In this document: positions 1 to 6,525 of the stretch, piece by piece
Layout: each line of letters opens with the position of its first letter
Numbering within the stretch: position 1 is the stretch's first letter
From: Verrucomicrobiota bacterium
GTDB taxonomy: Bacteria; Verrucomicrobiota; Verrucomicrobiia; Limisphaerales; JAEYXS01
Direction of reading: 5' to 3'
DNA: 18,929 nucleotides
Assembly: GCA_023431185.1 (NCBI GenBank)
Contig: JAEYXS010000002.1
Location: 1-18,929, forward strand
Translations under genes and position numbers: made by a program
The notes under the pieces: generated by a model
The model's input: the letters and a program-made list of their open reading frames with translations, nothing else
Databases searched by the model: none
What the model was told of the DNA's origin: nothing

Positions 1-34
1 TGAGGCTGGCACGGAGTGGTCACATCAGCCGAAA

Positions 35-127
35 GCCTAACCATCCGCTCCAGCGAACGGCTCGATTTCGTCTCACTTCCCATCGGACCCTCCTTTGCTC
101 GCCGTCGCTGAGCTTCGGTCGTTAGGC
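35..127 (+). mobile_element. integron attC recombination site
   Basis: The site starts with GCCTAAC (35-41, fits the RYYYAAC inverse core) and ends with GTTAGGC (121-127, fits the GTTRRRY core). Inside, GCTCCAGCGAACGGC (47-61) pairs with GCCGTCGCTGAGC (101-113) except for one extra C and one extra A on the left arm. On the bottom strand these are an unpaired G and T, which is the usual pattern of extrahelical bases that direct the integron integrase to the bottom strand. The length, 93 bp, is typical. The site would belong to a cassette lying upstream of the window, whose tail would be positions 1-34. No integrase gene is visible. Confidence 0.85.
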
Positions 128-140
128 TGCTTCACACGCC

Positions 141-572
141 ATGCTTCATCCAAAGTTTCCAGTCCTTGAGGGACGCTACGAAATGACGCGCGATTGGGCG
201 GTGACACTGCCGCAGCAATTCAATCGTCGGTTTGAGGATGATCAGTTGGTTTTCTGGAGACCGGGTATCACCGCATGGACGATCGTTTGGGGCAACGACA
301 AAGGCCAGACGCAGCAGGAGCGCCTTGAGTGGTTACGTAGCGATCCATCTCCCAGTGCATTTGATTTCGAGACCGAGACTGATGGTGATGTAACGCGGTA
401 TGCTTACCGCCTCACCGAACATAGAGACGAGGGCGTCGTCTATGCGCTCCAAGCGTTCGCCATCGGAGTTGACGGGCACGTTCAGATGGCGATCTACTTC
501 GACGATGAGAACGACTTGGAGACGGCGCGACAGATTTGGAGGAGTCTTGATGAGATACGAGCGGTCTCATGA
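141..572 (+). CDS. hypothetical protein, integron cassette gene
   Basis: This 143-residue protein has no signal peptide or membrane segment and looks cytoplasmic. It is rich in Asp, Glu and Trp, with motifs YEMTRDW near residue 13 and HVQMAIYFDDE near residue 113. I know no function. Similar short proteins are, to my recollection, found as cassette or accessory genes, but this was not searched. It starts 13 bp after the attC core and reads away from it, the normal place and direction for a cassette gene. The first ATG (141) has no ribosome site. An alternative ATG at 183 (residue 15) has GAGGGA nine bases upstream and would give 129 residues. The gene seems less G+C-rich than its neighbours, in line with transfer. 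Confidence 0.75.
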   Translation: MLHPKFPVLEGRYEMTRDWAVTLPQQFNRRFEDDQLVFWRPGITAWTIVWGNDKGQTQQERLEWLRSDPSPSAFDFETETDGDVTRYAYRLTEHRDEGVVYALQAFAIGVDGHVQMAIYFDDENDLETARQIWRSLDEIRAVS

Positions 573-636
573 GTAGCTAGAAACCCAAAACACGCAAACG
601 CAACGATTTATGAAAATACAGCTACTTGAATCATTG

Positions 637-661
637 CCCCTCCTCAGAGGAGGTTGGGGTG
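637..661. repeat. dispersed hairpin repeat (REP-like), copy 1
   Basis: CCTCCT (639-644) and AGGAGG (648-653) form a perfect stem around CAG, preceded by CC and followed by TTGGGGTG. The plan of C-rich hairpin, two bases and GGGGTG is shared with the larger element at 17460-17494, so both probably belong to one family of short extragenic palindromes. Confidence 0.55.
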
Positions 662-737
662 CTAACCATGCGCTGCATCTAACCACCGCACCGCCCTCAA
701 TCTGTGTCCATCTGTGTTCATCTGTGGTTAGCCCCCC
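656..737. repeat. inverted repeat with attC-like left half
   Basis: The arm at 656-668 (GGGGTGCTAACCA) pairs with 725-737 (TGGTTAGCCCCCC) at 12 of 13 positions. The left arm continues as CTAACCATGCGCTGCA, which looks like the left end of many cassette attC sites. The right core would be GTTAGCC, one base away from GTTRRRY. There is no inner L-box pairing, so a working attC is not supported. It may be the remnant of the attC that once closed the cassette gene at 141-572, with the right half replaced by the 10-bp repeat. Confidence 0.4.
701..730 (+). repeat. three-unit 10-bp tandem repeat
   Basis: The three units are TCTGTGTCCA, TCTGTGTTCA and TCTGTGGTTA, exactly 10 bp apart (about one helical turn). 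The last 13 bases lie in the 3' end of the lysR-type gene and supply its stop codon (718-720). A related array with 9-bp units ends the window at 18901-18929. Both read in the same direction and end in TCTGTGGTT. Confidence 0.75.
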
Positions 738-1629
738 ACAGCTTCCCACTCTTCTGCCACTCCACCACCAGCTCCCTAAACCGCTGCGCCGGCGGCGGAT
801 CATCATCCACCTGCCACACCAGCACCAGCTCCACATGATGCGCGGGCGTCAGCGGGATAAACGTTAGCGAAGAATTCGACATCAGCACCGAATCTGGTAC
901 CACCGCCACACCCGCACCCGCTTCCGCATAACTTAATACCGTCCCGATCAGGCTCGGCGTCTGCGCAAACCTCGGTGTTATCCCCGCCTGACGGCATCCC
1001 GCCAGCACCGCATCATGCAGGCTCATGCCCTCACGCCGCGCCAGCACGATGAGCGGCAAATCCGCCAACGCACTCCACGACAAACTCTTCTTCCTAGCCA
1101 GCGGATGATCCATCCGCACCACCACACCCATCCGCTCCTTGCGCAATAACACGGTCCGCAAGCCCAGCGATTCATGCGCCATCACCGGCCGCGTCAGCGC
1201 CACGGAGAGCCGCCCCTTCGCCACCATCTCCCACACCCGCTCCGGCGTGCGCTCTTCCAAATGGATCGACACCAGCGGATACCGCTTCCGATACTCCGCC
1301 AGTAATCGCCCGAGGAACGGTTGCGTGGGTGGTCCGATATATCCCAACCGCAACTCTCCCTCTTCCCCCGCCGCTGTTCTCCTCACGCGGCGCAACGAAT
1401 CCTCCCACCGCTCCAGCAACAGACCCGCCTCCCGCAGTAAAACCACTCCCGCCGGAGTCAGCCGCACGTAATGCCGCGTGCGCTCGAGCAAAGGCGCACC
1501 CAGTTCGGCCTCGATCTCCTTCACCGCCCGGCTGAGTGCCGGTTGCGCCACCCGCAGACGTCTCGCCGCCCGGGAGTAGTTCAATTCCTCGGCCACCGCC
1601 TGGAAATATCTCAGATGACGCAGTTCCAT
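718..1629 (-). CDS. LysR-family transcriptional regulator
   Basis: The chosen start (MELRHLRYFQAVAEELNYSR) gives 303 residues, the usual length of the family. The open frame runs on to 1938, but that extension has no regulator similarity and overlaps the antiporter gene. Residues 1-60 form the winged helix-turn-helix, with the recognition helix near AQPALSRAVKEIEAELG (28-44). Residues about 92-290 form the effector-binding domain (LRLGYIGPP, GVVVRMDHPLA, AGAGVAVVPDS). It is divergent from the antiporter and halogenase-like genes, and a dyad of LysR type sits 10 bp upstream of its start codon. Control of the divergent unit together with autorepression is therefore likely. The effector is unknown; the hydrophobic pocket resembles regulators of aromatic-compound genes only in a general way. 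The last six residues (WGANHR) are encoded by the flanking 10-bp repeat. Confidence 0.93.
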   Translation of the reverse strand: MELRHLRYFQAVAEELNYSRAARRLRVAQPALSRAVKEIEAELGAPLLERTRHYVRLTPAGVVLLREAGLLLERWEDSLRRVRRTAAGEEGELRLGYIGPPTQPFLGRLLAEYRKRYPLVSIHLEERTPERVWEMVAKGRLSVALTRPVMAHESLGLRTVLLRKERMGVVVRMDHPLARKKSLSWSALADLPLIVLARREGMSLHDAVLAGCRQAGITPRFAQTPSLIGTVLSYAEAGAGVAVVPDSVLMSNSSLTFIPLTPAHHVELVLVWQVDDDPPPAQRFRELVVEWQKSGKLWGANHR

Positions 1630-1639
1630 AGGTTTAGCC

Positions 1640-1660
1640 GTTATAACAAACCGGTATAAC
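1640..1660. promoter_or_regulatory. probable LysR-type operator (T-N11-A dyad)
   Basis: GTTATA (1640-1645) and TATAAC (1655-1660) are exact inverted arms around nine bases. T1644 and A1656 give the T-N11-A core of LysR-family sites. The same stretch can be read as two direct copies, CCGTTATAAC (1638-1647) and CCGGTATAAC (1651-1660), 13 bp apart. It lies between the start codons of the divergent regulator (1629) and antiporter (1718). No clear -35/-10 pair was found. A TATATT at 1704-1709 is only nine bases from the antiporter ATG. Confidence 0.65.
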
Positions 1661-1717
1661 GATGATAGCGAGCTTTTATTTCCGTTACCACCAGCTGTCA
1701 ACTTATATTGATAGCAC

Positions 1718-3022
1718 ATGAGCAACTTGCAACTTGCCATTCTGTTCTTCTTCCAGATCGCCATCATCCTGATGGCGTGCCAGATCGTCGGTGCCATCGC
1801 CAAACGCATGGGCCAGCCCCAGGTCGTCGCCGAGATGATCACCGGCGTGCTGTTAGGGCCATCCCTGCTCGGCCTGTTCCTGCCGGAAGTCTCCGCCAAA
1901 CTCTTCCCGGCCGACTCCATGAAAGTCTTGTTTCCCATCTCTCAGCTTGGTCTGGCCGTTTACATGTTCGTGGTGGGTATGGAATTTCGCATGGACATCG
2001 TGCAGAAGAAATTCGGCAGTGCCGTGGCGGTCTCCCTCGCTGGCATGATCACCCCTTTTTTGCTGGGGGCAGGTCTGGGCTACTATTTCTTCCATCACAC
2101 CGAACTCTTCCCGGACAAGACCTCACAGACGGAAGCCATGATCTTTCTAGGCGCAGCCATGTGCATCACGGCCTTCCCGATGCTGGCCCGCATCATCCAT
2201 TTCAAAAAACTCTCCGGCACCACGATGGGCACGGTGGCCTTGGGCGCCGGCGCCATTGATGACGCCGCCGCCTGGTGTCTCCTGGCCGTCGTGCTCGCCA
2301 GTTTCGATGGCGACTTCAGCCACGCCCTCAAAAACATCGCCGGTGGTATTTTCTATGTCAGCTTCGCCCTGCTGGTCATCCGTCCGTTGCTCGCCCGCTG
2401 GGCCAAAGGCATCGAAGCGCGCGGTCATCTGTCCGATGCCGAATTCGTCCGCTGCCTCATCCTGCTGGCCTTCGGAGCTTGGTTCACGGACGCCATCGGA
2501 CTACACGCCGTCTTCGGAGCCTTTATCATGGGCTCGGTGATGCCGCGTGGTCTGGTGGTGAAGGCCCTGACCGAGCGCATCGAACCGCTAACCGTCGCCC
2601 TGCTGCTCCCGTTGTTCTTCACCTACTCCGGCCTGAACACCCAGATCGCCCTGCTGGATTCCGCCTACCTCTGGGCCATGACCGGCCTAGTCATGATCGC
2701 CGCCGTCGGCGGCAAAGGCATCGCCTGCTGGCTGGCGGCCCGCGCCACCGGCGTCTCCAATCGCGAAGGCCTCGGCATCGGCACGCTGATGAACGCCCGC
2801 GGCTTGATGGAACTCATCATCATCAATATCGGTCTCCAGCGCGGCATCATTTCCCCTGCCCTCTTTGCCACGCTCGTCATCATGGCGGTCATCACCACCC
2901 TGATGGCATCTCCGCTCTTTGAATATCTCGTCGGCAAGCATGGCGTAAAACCGGAACCAGACGATGCCGCCGATCCAGCCACGGCCACCAACTCAGCGCC
3001 GAAAGATCAGGCTGCTCACTGA
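1718..3022 (+). CDS. CPA2-family cation/proton antiporter
   Basis: This 434-residue inner-membrane protein has about 12-13 hydrophobic segments across residues 5-405 and a short hydrophilic Pro/Ala-rich tail. It lacks the C-terminal RCK/TrkA domain of KefB/KefC. Family signs are GxxLGPSLLG (43-52), the unwound-helix motif AMCITAFPMLARI (147-159), paired aspartates D181-D182 in GAGAIDDAAAW, GLHAVFGAFIMG (261-272), a conserved-type lysine K333 in VGGKG, and RGLMEL with E365. Paired acidic residues plus the late lysine resemble NapA/GerN-type Na+/H+ exchangers rather than glutathione-gated K+ efflux. The ion is therefore inferred as Na+ or K+ against H+. It is divergent from the LysR gene and 15 bp upstream of the halogenase-like gene, so probably the first gene of a two-gene unit. 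No clear ribosome site precedes it. Confidence 0.9.
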   Translation: MSNLQLAILFFFQIAIILMACQIVGAIAKRMGQPQVVAEMITGVLLGPSLLGLFLPEVSAKLFPADSMKVLFPISQLGLAVYMFVVGMEFRMDIVQKKFGSAVAVSLAGMITPFLLGAGLGYYFFHHTELFPDKTSQTEAMIFLGAAMCITAFPMLARIIHFKKLSGTTMGTVALGAGAIDDAAAWCLLAVVLASFDGDFSHALKNIAGGIFYVSFALLVIRPLLARWAKGIEARGHLSDAEFVRCLILLAFGAWFTDAIGLHAVFGAFIMGSVMPRGLVVKALTERIEPLTVALLLPLFFTYSGLNTQIALLDSAYLWAMTGLVMIAAVGGKGIACWLAARATGVSNREGLGIGTLMNARGLMELIIINIGLQRGIISPALFATLVIMAVITTLMASPLFEYLVGKHGVKPEPDDAADPATATNSAPKDQAAH

Positions 3023-3037
3023 TCATCTCTCAACCTC

Positions 3038-4303
3038 ATGACAAATAACTCCGAAAAATTCGACGCCATTGTCATCGGCGGCGGCCCCTCCGGCTCCTCC
3101 TCCGCTGCCATCCTCGCTGAATACGGGCACCGGGTGCTCGTACTGGAGCGTGAGAAGTTCCCCCGCTATCACATCGGTGAATCCCTCATCCCGTTCACCT
3201 TCCAGCCGCTGGAACGCCTCGGGCTGATTCCGATGATGAAGAACTCGCACTTCGTGAAGAAGTACAGCGTCACCTTTGTGCAGCCGGAAGGCAAACGCTC
3301 CCTGCCCTTCTATTTCCACACCCGTTACGACAAGGAAACTATCGCCCAGACCTGGCAGGTCTTGCGCTCCGAGTTCGACCAGTTGCTGCTGGAGAACGCC
3401 CGCACAAAAGGCGCCATGGTCCGCGAAGAGACCACCGTTGTGCAACTCCTCATGGACGGCGAACGTGTCATCGGCGTGGAAGCCAAGGGCAAAGACGGAC
3501 AAACCTATCAGGTACACGCTCCCATCACGCTCGATTGCACCGGCAAGGAAGCTTTCACCTCCATCCGCCGCGGCTGGCGCATGAACGACCCTTACCTGAA
3601 CAAGATCGCCGTGTGGACCTACTACAAGGGTTCCCAACGCGGTGAAGGAATGGATGAAGGTGCTACCACCGTTGCTTACGTACCTGACAAGGGCTGGTTC
3701 TGGCACATCCCGCAGCACGATGACATGGTCAGCGTCGGCATCGTCGCTGAAGGCAAGTATCTGACCCGTGACGGCGTGCGCAACCCCAAGGACATCTTCA
3801 ACCGCGAGATTGAACAGAACCAGTGGATCAAGAACCACCTCTCGGTCGGCCAGCAAACTGGTGACTACTTCATCACCAGCGAATATTCCCGCCACTCCAA
3901 ATACTGCGCCGCTCCCGGTCTGGTGCTGGTGGGCGATGCCTTCGCTTTCCTTGACCCCGTGTTCAGCAGCGGTGTCATGCTGGCCTTGAAGAGCGGTGTG
4001 CTGATCGGAGAAACCATCCACCAAGGCTTGCTCGCCAAGGATCTCTCGCCCGCCCGCTTCACCGAATACGGCACCGTGATGCGTCAAGGCGTGGAGAACA
4101 TGCGCAAGCTGGTTTACGCCTTCTATCATCCCGACTTCAGCTTCCGCGAAGTCATCAAGAAACATCCCGAAGCAGCCGGCCAGATCACCGACTGCCTCTC
4201 CGGCGATGTGAACAAGGACTTCAGCGAACTGTGGAACAACATCCGCGCCTTCATTCCGTTGCCGGATGACTTGCCGTATGGTGGGCCATTGAAAGCTGCG
4301 TAA
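3038..4303 (+). CDS. FAD-dependent halogenase-like oxidoreductase
   Basis: This 421-residue flavoprotein belongs to the group containing geranylgeranyl reductases and flavin-dependent halogenases. The FAD-binding Rossmann motif GGGPSG is at 14-19 and a second FAD contact, GDAFAFLDP, at 299-307. FPRYHIGESL (41-50) is typical of phenol- and pyrrole-type halogenases. Both halogenase signatures are present: WxWxIP as WFWHIP (220-225) and FxxPxxSxG as FLDPVFSSG (304-312). K75 in HFVKKYSVTF is the best candidate for the catalytic lysine that carries the hypohalous acid equivalent. Halogenation would need reduced FAD from a separate reductase and a substrate, perhaps carrier-bound; neither is encoded nearby. 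Monooxygenase or reductase activity remains possible. It follows the antiporter by 15 bp and ends in a strong terminator. Confidence 0.8.
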   Translation: MTNNSEKFDAIVIGGGPSGSSSAAILAEYGHRVLVLEREKFPRYHIGESLIPFTFQPLERLGLIPMMKNSHFVKKYSVTFVQPEGKRSLPFYFHTRYDKETIAQTWQVLRSEFDQLLLENARTKGAMVREETTVVQLLMDGERVIGVEAKGKDGQTYQVHAPITLDCTGKEAFTSIRRGWRMNDPYLNKIAVWTYYKGSQRGEGMDEGATTVAYVPDKGWFWHIPQHDDMVSVGIVAEGKYLTRDGVRNPKDIFNREIEQNQWIKNHLSVGQQTGDYFITSEYSRHSKYCAAPGLVLVGDAFAFLDPVFSSGVMLALKSGVLIGETIHQGLLAKDLSPARFTEYGTVMRQGVENMRKLVYAFYHPDFSFREVIKKHPEAAGQITDCLSGDVNKDFSELWNNIRAFIPLPDDLPYGGPLKAA

Positions 4304-4322
4304 GCTGCTGCTCTGTTTCTTC

Positions 4323-4358
4323 AAAGCCCTCTTTCCGCTTGGGAAGGGGGCTTTTCCC
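4323..4358 (+). terminator. rho-independent terminator after the halogenase-like gene
   Basis: AAAGCCCTCTTTCC (4323-4336) pairs over 14 positions with 4341-4354, two of them G-U pairs, around the loop GCTT. It runs into TTTTCCCTTT. It closes the antiporter-oxidoreductase unit. Confidence 0.8.
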
Positions 4359-4416
4359 TTTCGAGAATCTCCGCCATCTCGCTTGCCTCTGCTCCGCCAC
4401 CTGCTAGCTTCCACCC

Positions 4417-4761
4417 ATGAGCAAATCAGTCATCGCTTTGTTGGTGGGTTCGGCGCTGCTGGCCGGTTGCAGCAAGTCCGAGCCATCACCGTCAGAAACC
4501 AAAGTTGGTGAGAACCCGTTGAACGCCCCGACGGATTATCTGAGCACCGTGGCCAAAGCCAAAAAAAGCTCAGAAGCCACTGTGGACACCGCCTCGCTCA
4601 GCTCCGCGATCTCCATGTTTCAGGTGGAAAAGGGCCGAAATCCCAAGGATTTGGACGAGCTCGTCTCCAGCGGTACCATCAAAGCCCTGCCCACACCACC
4701 CTACAACATGAAGTTCAGCTACGATGCCACGACCGGCACTGTCAAGGTGGTCGCTAAATAA
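4417..4761 (+). CDS. small lipoprotein with pseudopilin-like C-terminal region
   Basis: This 114-residue protein has a lipoprotein signal peptide: a charged N-terminus, a short hydrophobic core and the lipobox LAGC with C18 as the lipidated residue. The rest is hydrophilic. Residues 64-112 (SAISMFQVEKGRNPKDLDEL, then a Pro-rich step and KFSYDATTG) resemble the soluble end of type II secretion pseudopilins, where an F-x-x-E-x-G-x-x-P-x-x-L-x-E-L helix precedes a small beta-sheet. The pilin N-terminal helix is missing and replaced by the lipid anchor. It is therefore probably an envelope protein rather than a filament subunit. Role unknown. It lies between the terminator and guaA and has no clear ribosome site. 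Confidence 0.75.
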   Translation: MSKSVIALLVGSALLAGCSKSEPSPSETKVGENPLNAPTDYLSTVAKAKKSSEATVDTASLSSAISMFQVEKGRNPKDLDELVSSGTIKALPTPPYNMKFSYDATTGTVKVVAK

Positions 4762-4855
4762 GTCTCCCGACTGGCTGGTAAAACAACGCTTCTTTTATTC
4801 CATTTTTCACTCGCCAAACGTTTCCCCGGAAGGCAAACACTTGGCCTTTGTTCTC

Positions 4856-6397
4856 ATGAACGAACAGATAGTCATCCTTGATTTTGGGTCGCAATACACG
4901 CAAGTCATCGCGCGCCGCATCCGCGAGTGCAATGTGTATTCCGTCATCTTGCCCTACAACACCCCGGCGGCCGAGATCGCAAAGCTGAAACCGGCCGGTC
5001 TGATCCTGTCAGGTGGTCCTTCAAGCGTGTATGCGCCCAAGGCCCCACTGCCGGACAAAGGGGTGTTTGAGCTCGGCATCCCCGTGCTCGGCATCTGCTT
5101 CGGTGTCCAGCTCTTCGGCCATTTCCTCGGCGGCAAGGTGGAACGCGGCGAGAAGCGCGAATACGGCAAAGGCACCCTGACTATCAAGGACAAGACCTGC
5201 CCGCTCTTCAAAAAACTGCCCAAGACCACCCAAGTCTGGAACTCTCACGGTGACAAGCTCACCAAGCTGCCGACCGGTTTCAAGCCCGTCGCCGCCACCG
5301 AGAACTCCGACTATGCGGCGATCGAGAACCGAGCCCGTCATTTCTACGGTCTGCAATTCCACCCGGAGGTCGTCCACACGCCTCGCGGCAAGGAGATCCT
5401 CGCCAATTTCGTCCACGGCATCTGCGGTTGCGGCAAGAACTGGACGATGCGCAGCTACGTCGATCAGGCAGTCGAAGAGATCCGCGCCCAAGTCGGTAAG
5501 GAGCATGTCATCCTCGGCCTCTCCGGTGGTGTTGATTCCAGCGTGGCCGCCGCCCTCATCCACAAGGCCATCGGCGACCAGCTCACCTGTATATTCGTGA
5601 ACAACGGCGTGCTCCGCGCCAAGGAAGCCAAAGTGGTGCAAGACGTCTTCGGAAAGAGCTTCAAGATCAAGCTGCAATACGAGGACGCCTCCAAGATCTT
5701 CATGAAACGCCTCAAGGGCGTCACCGACCCCGAGAAGAAGCGCAAGATCATCGGCAAGACCTTCATCGAAGTGTTCAACGCCGCCACCAAGCGCGCGGGC
5801 AAGGCCAAGTTCCTCGCCCAAGGCACGCTTTATCCCGATGTCATCGAGTCCGTACCCATCGACGGCAATCCGGCGGCAATGATCAAGAGCCATCACAACG
5901 TCGGTGGTTTGCCGAAGAACATGAAGTTCAAGCTCGTCGAGCCGCTGAAGTACCTGTTCAAGGATGAAGTCCGCCAGCTCGGCCTGGAACTCGGCGTGCC
6001 GAAAGAGATCGTCTTCCGCCAGCCCTTCCCCGGCCCCGGACTCGCCGTCCGCATCCTCGGTGAAGTCACCGAGAGCCGCTGTGAGATCCTGCGCAATGCC
6101 GACGCCATCGTCGTCGAGGAGATGAAAAACTCCGGTTGGTATTACAAGATCTGGCAGAGCTTCGCCGTGCTGTTGCCGGTGCGCTCCGTCGGTGTCATGG
6201 GTGATGAACGCACCTATGAATACACCATCGCCATCCGCGCCGTGGAATCCCAAGACGGCATGACCGCCGACTGGGTGAAGCTCCCCTATGACCTGCTGGA
6301 GAAACTCGCCAGCCGCATCATCAATGAAGTGAAGGGCGTGAACCGCTGCGTCTTCGACATCACCAGCAAGCCGCCCGGAACGATCGAGTGGGAGTAA
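4856..6397 (+). CDS. guaA: GMP synthase (glutamine-hydrolysing)
   Basis: It converts XMP, glutamine and ATP to GMP in the cytoplasm, the last step of guanine nucleotide synthesis. The start MNEQIVILDFGSQYTQ gives 513 residues, matching the family. The open frame runs 44 codons upstream into the lipoprotein gene, but that part is unrelated. Residues 1-195 are the class I glutaminase, with the triad C81 in GICFGVQ, H169 and E171 in FHPEV. The usual tyrosine after the cysteine is phenylalanine here. Residues about 200-390 are the ATP-pyrophosphatase domain with loop SGGVDS (223-228). The C-terminal dimerisation domain carries RQPFPGPGLAVRI and ends in KPPGTIEWE. The gene is intact. It is followed by a hairpin repeat and a terminator, so it is probably transcribed alone or with the lipoprotein gene. 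Confidence 0.97.
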   Translation: MNEQIVILDFGSQYTQVIARRIRECNVYSVILPYNTPAAEIAKLKPAGLILSGGPSSVYAPKAPLPDKGVFELGIPVLGICFGVQLFGHFLGGKVERGEKREYGKGTLTIKDKTCPLFKKLPKTTQVWNSHGDKLTKLPTGFKPVAATENSDYAAIENRARHFYGLQFHPEVVHTPRGKEILANFVHGICGCGKNWTMRSYVDQAVEEIRAQVGKEHVILGLSGGVDSSVAAALIHKAIGDQLTCIFVNNGVLRAKEAKVVQDVFGKSFKIKLQYEDASKIFMKRLKGVTDPEKKRKIIGKTFIEVFNAATKRAGKAKFLAQGTLYPDVIESVPIDGNPAAMIKSHHNVGGLPKNMKFKLVEPLKYLFKDEVRQLGLELGVPKEIVFRQPFPGPGLAVRILGEVTESRCEILRNADAIVVEEMKNSGWYYKIWQSFAVLLPVRSVGVMGDERTYEYTIAIRAVESQDGMTADWVKLPYDLLEKLASRIINEVKGVNRCVFDITSKPPGTIEWE

Positions 6398-6428
6398 CGT
6401 AGTGGGGCAGCCGCCCCCGTCTGTCGTC
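6398..6428. repeat. hairpin repeat of the GGCAG family, degenerate copy
   Basis: It begins directly after the guaA stop codon. CGTAGTGGGGCAG (6398-6410) is identical to 16075-16087. GGCAGCCG (6406-6413) and CGTCTGTC (6418-6425) make an imperfect stem around CCCC, followed by GTC as in the copy at 16110-16132. Confidence 0.65.
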
Positions 6429-6435
6429 AATATTT

Positions 6436-6470
6436 AGGCACGCCTGCACAAGGCGTGCCTTTCTCTTTTC
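6436..6470 (+). terminator. rho-independent terminator after guaA
   Basis: AGGCACGCC (6436-6444) pairs perfectly with GGCGTGCCT (6452-6460) around a seven-base loop and is followed by TTCTCTTTT. Confidence 0.9.
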
Positions 6471-6525
6471 AAGGCATGATTGACCTTCCCCGCACTCCAG
6501 CGCAGTCTTTGATCAGTATTTAGGG

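Noticed and set aside
610..867. 85-codon plus-strand frame overlapping the LysR gene 3' end
   Set aside because: It reads through the hairpin, the attC-like remnant and the 10-bp repeat, then antisense to the regulator; the His/Pro/Leu-rich product is not credible.
1704..1709. TATATT as a -10 box for the antiporter
   Set aside because: It is only nine bases before the ATG and has no -35 at the right distance, so a promoter call is not supported.
1630..1938. Upstream extension of the LysR-type frame
   Set aside because: The family start is MELRHL at 1629. The extension crosses the operator and the antiporter coding region and has no regulator similarity.
3023..4414. 463-codon minus-strand frame opposite the halogenase-like gene
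   Set aside because: It mirrors a well-supported gene and crosses its terminator; composition is that of an antisense frame.
4724..4855. Upstream extension of the guaA frame
   Set aside because: GuaA proteins begin at the equivalent of 4856. The extension overlaps the lipoprotein gene in another frame.
5021..6430. 469-codon minus-strand frame opposite guaA
   Set aside because: It is antisense to a certain housekeeping gene, with no recognisable motifs.
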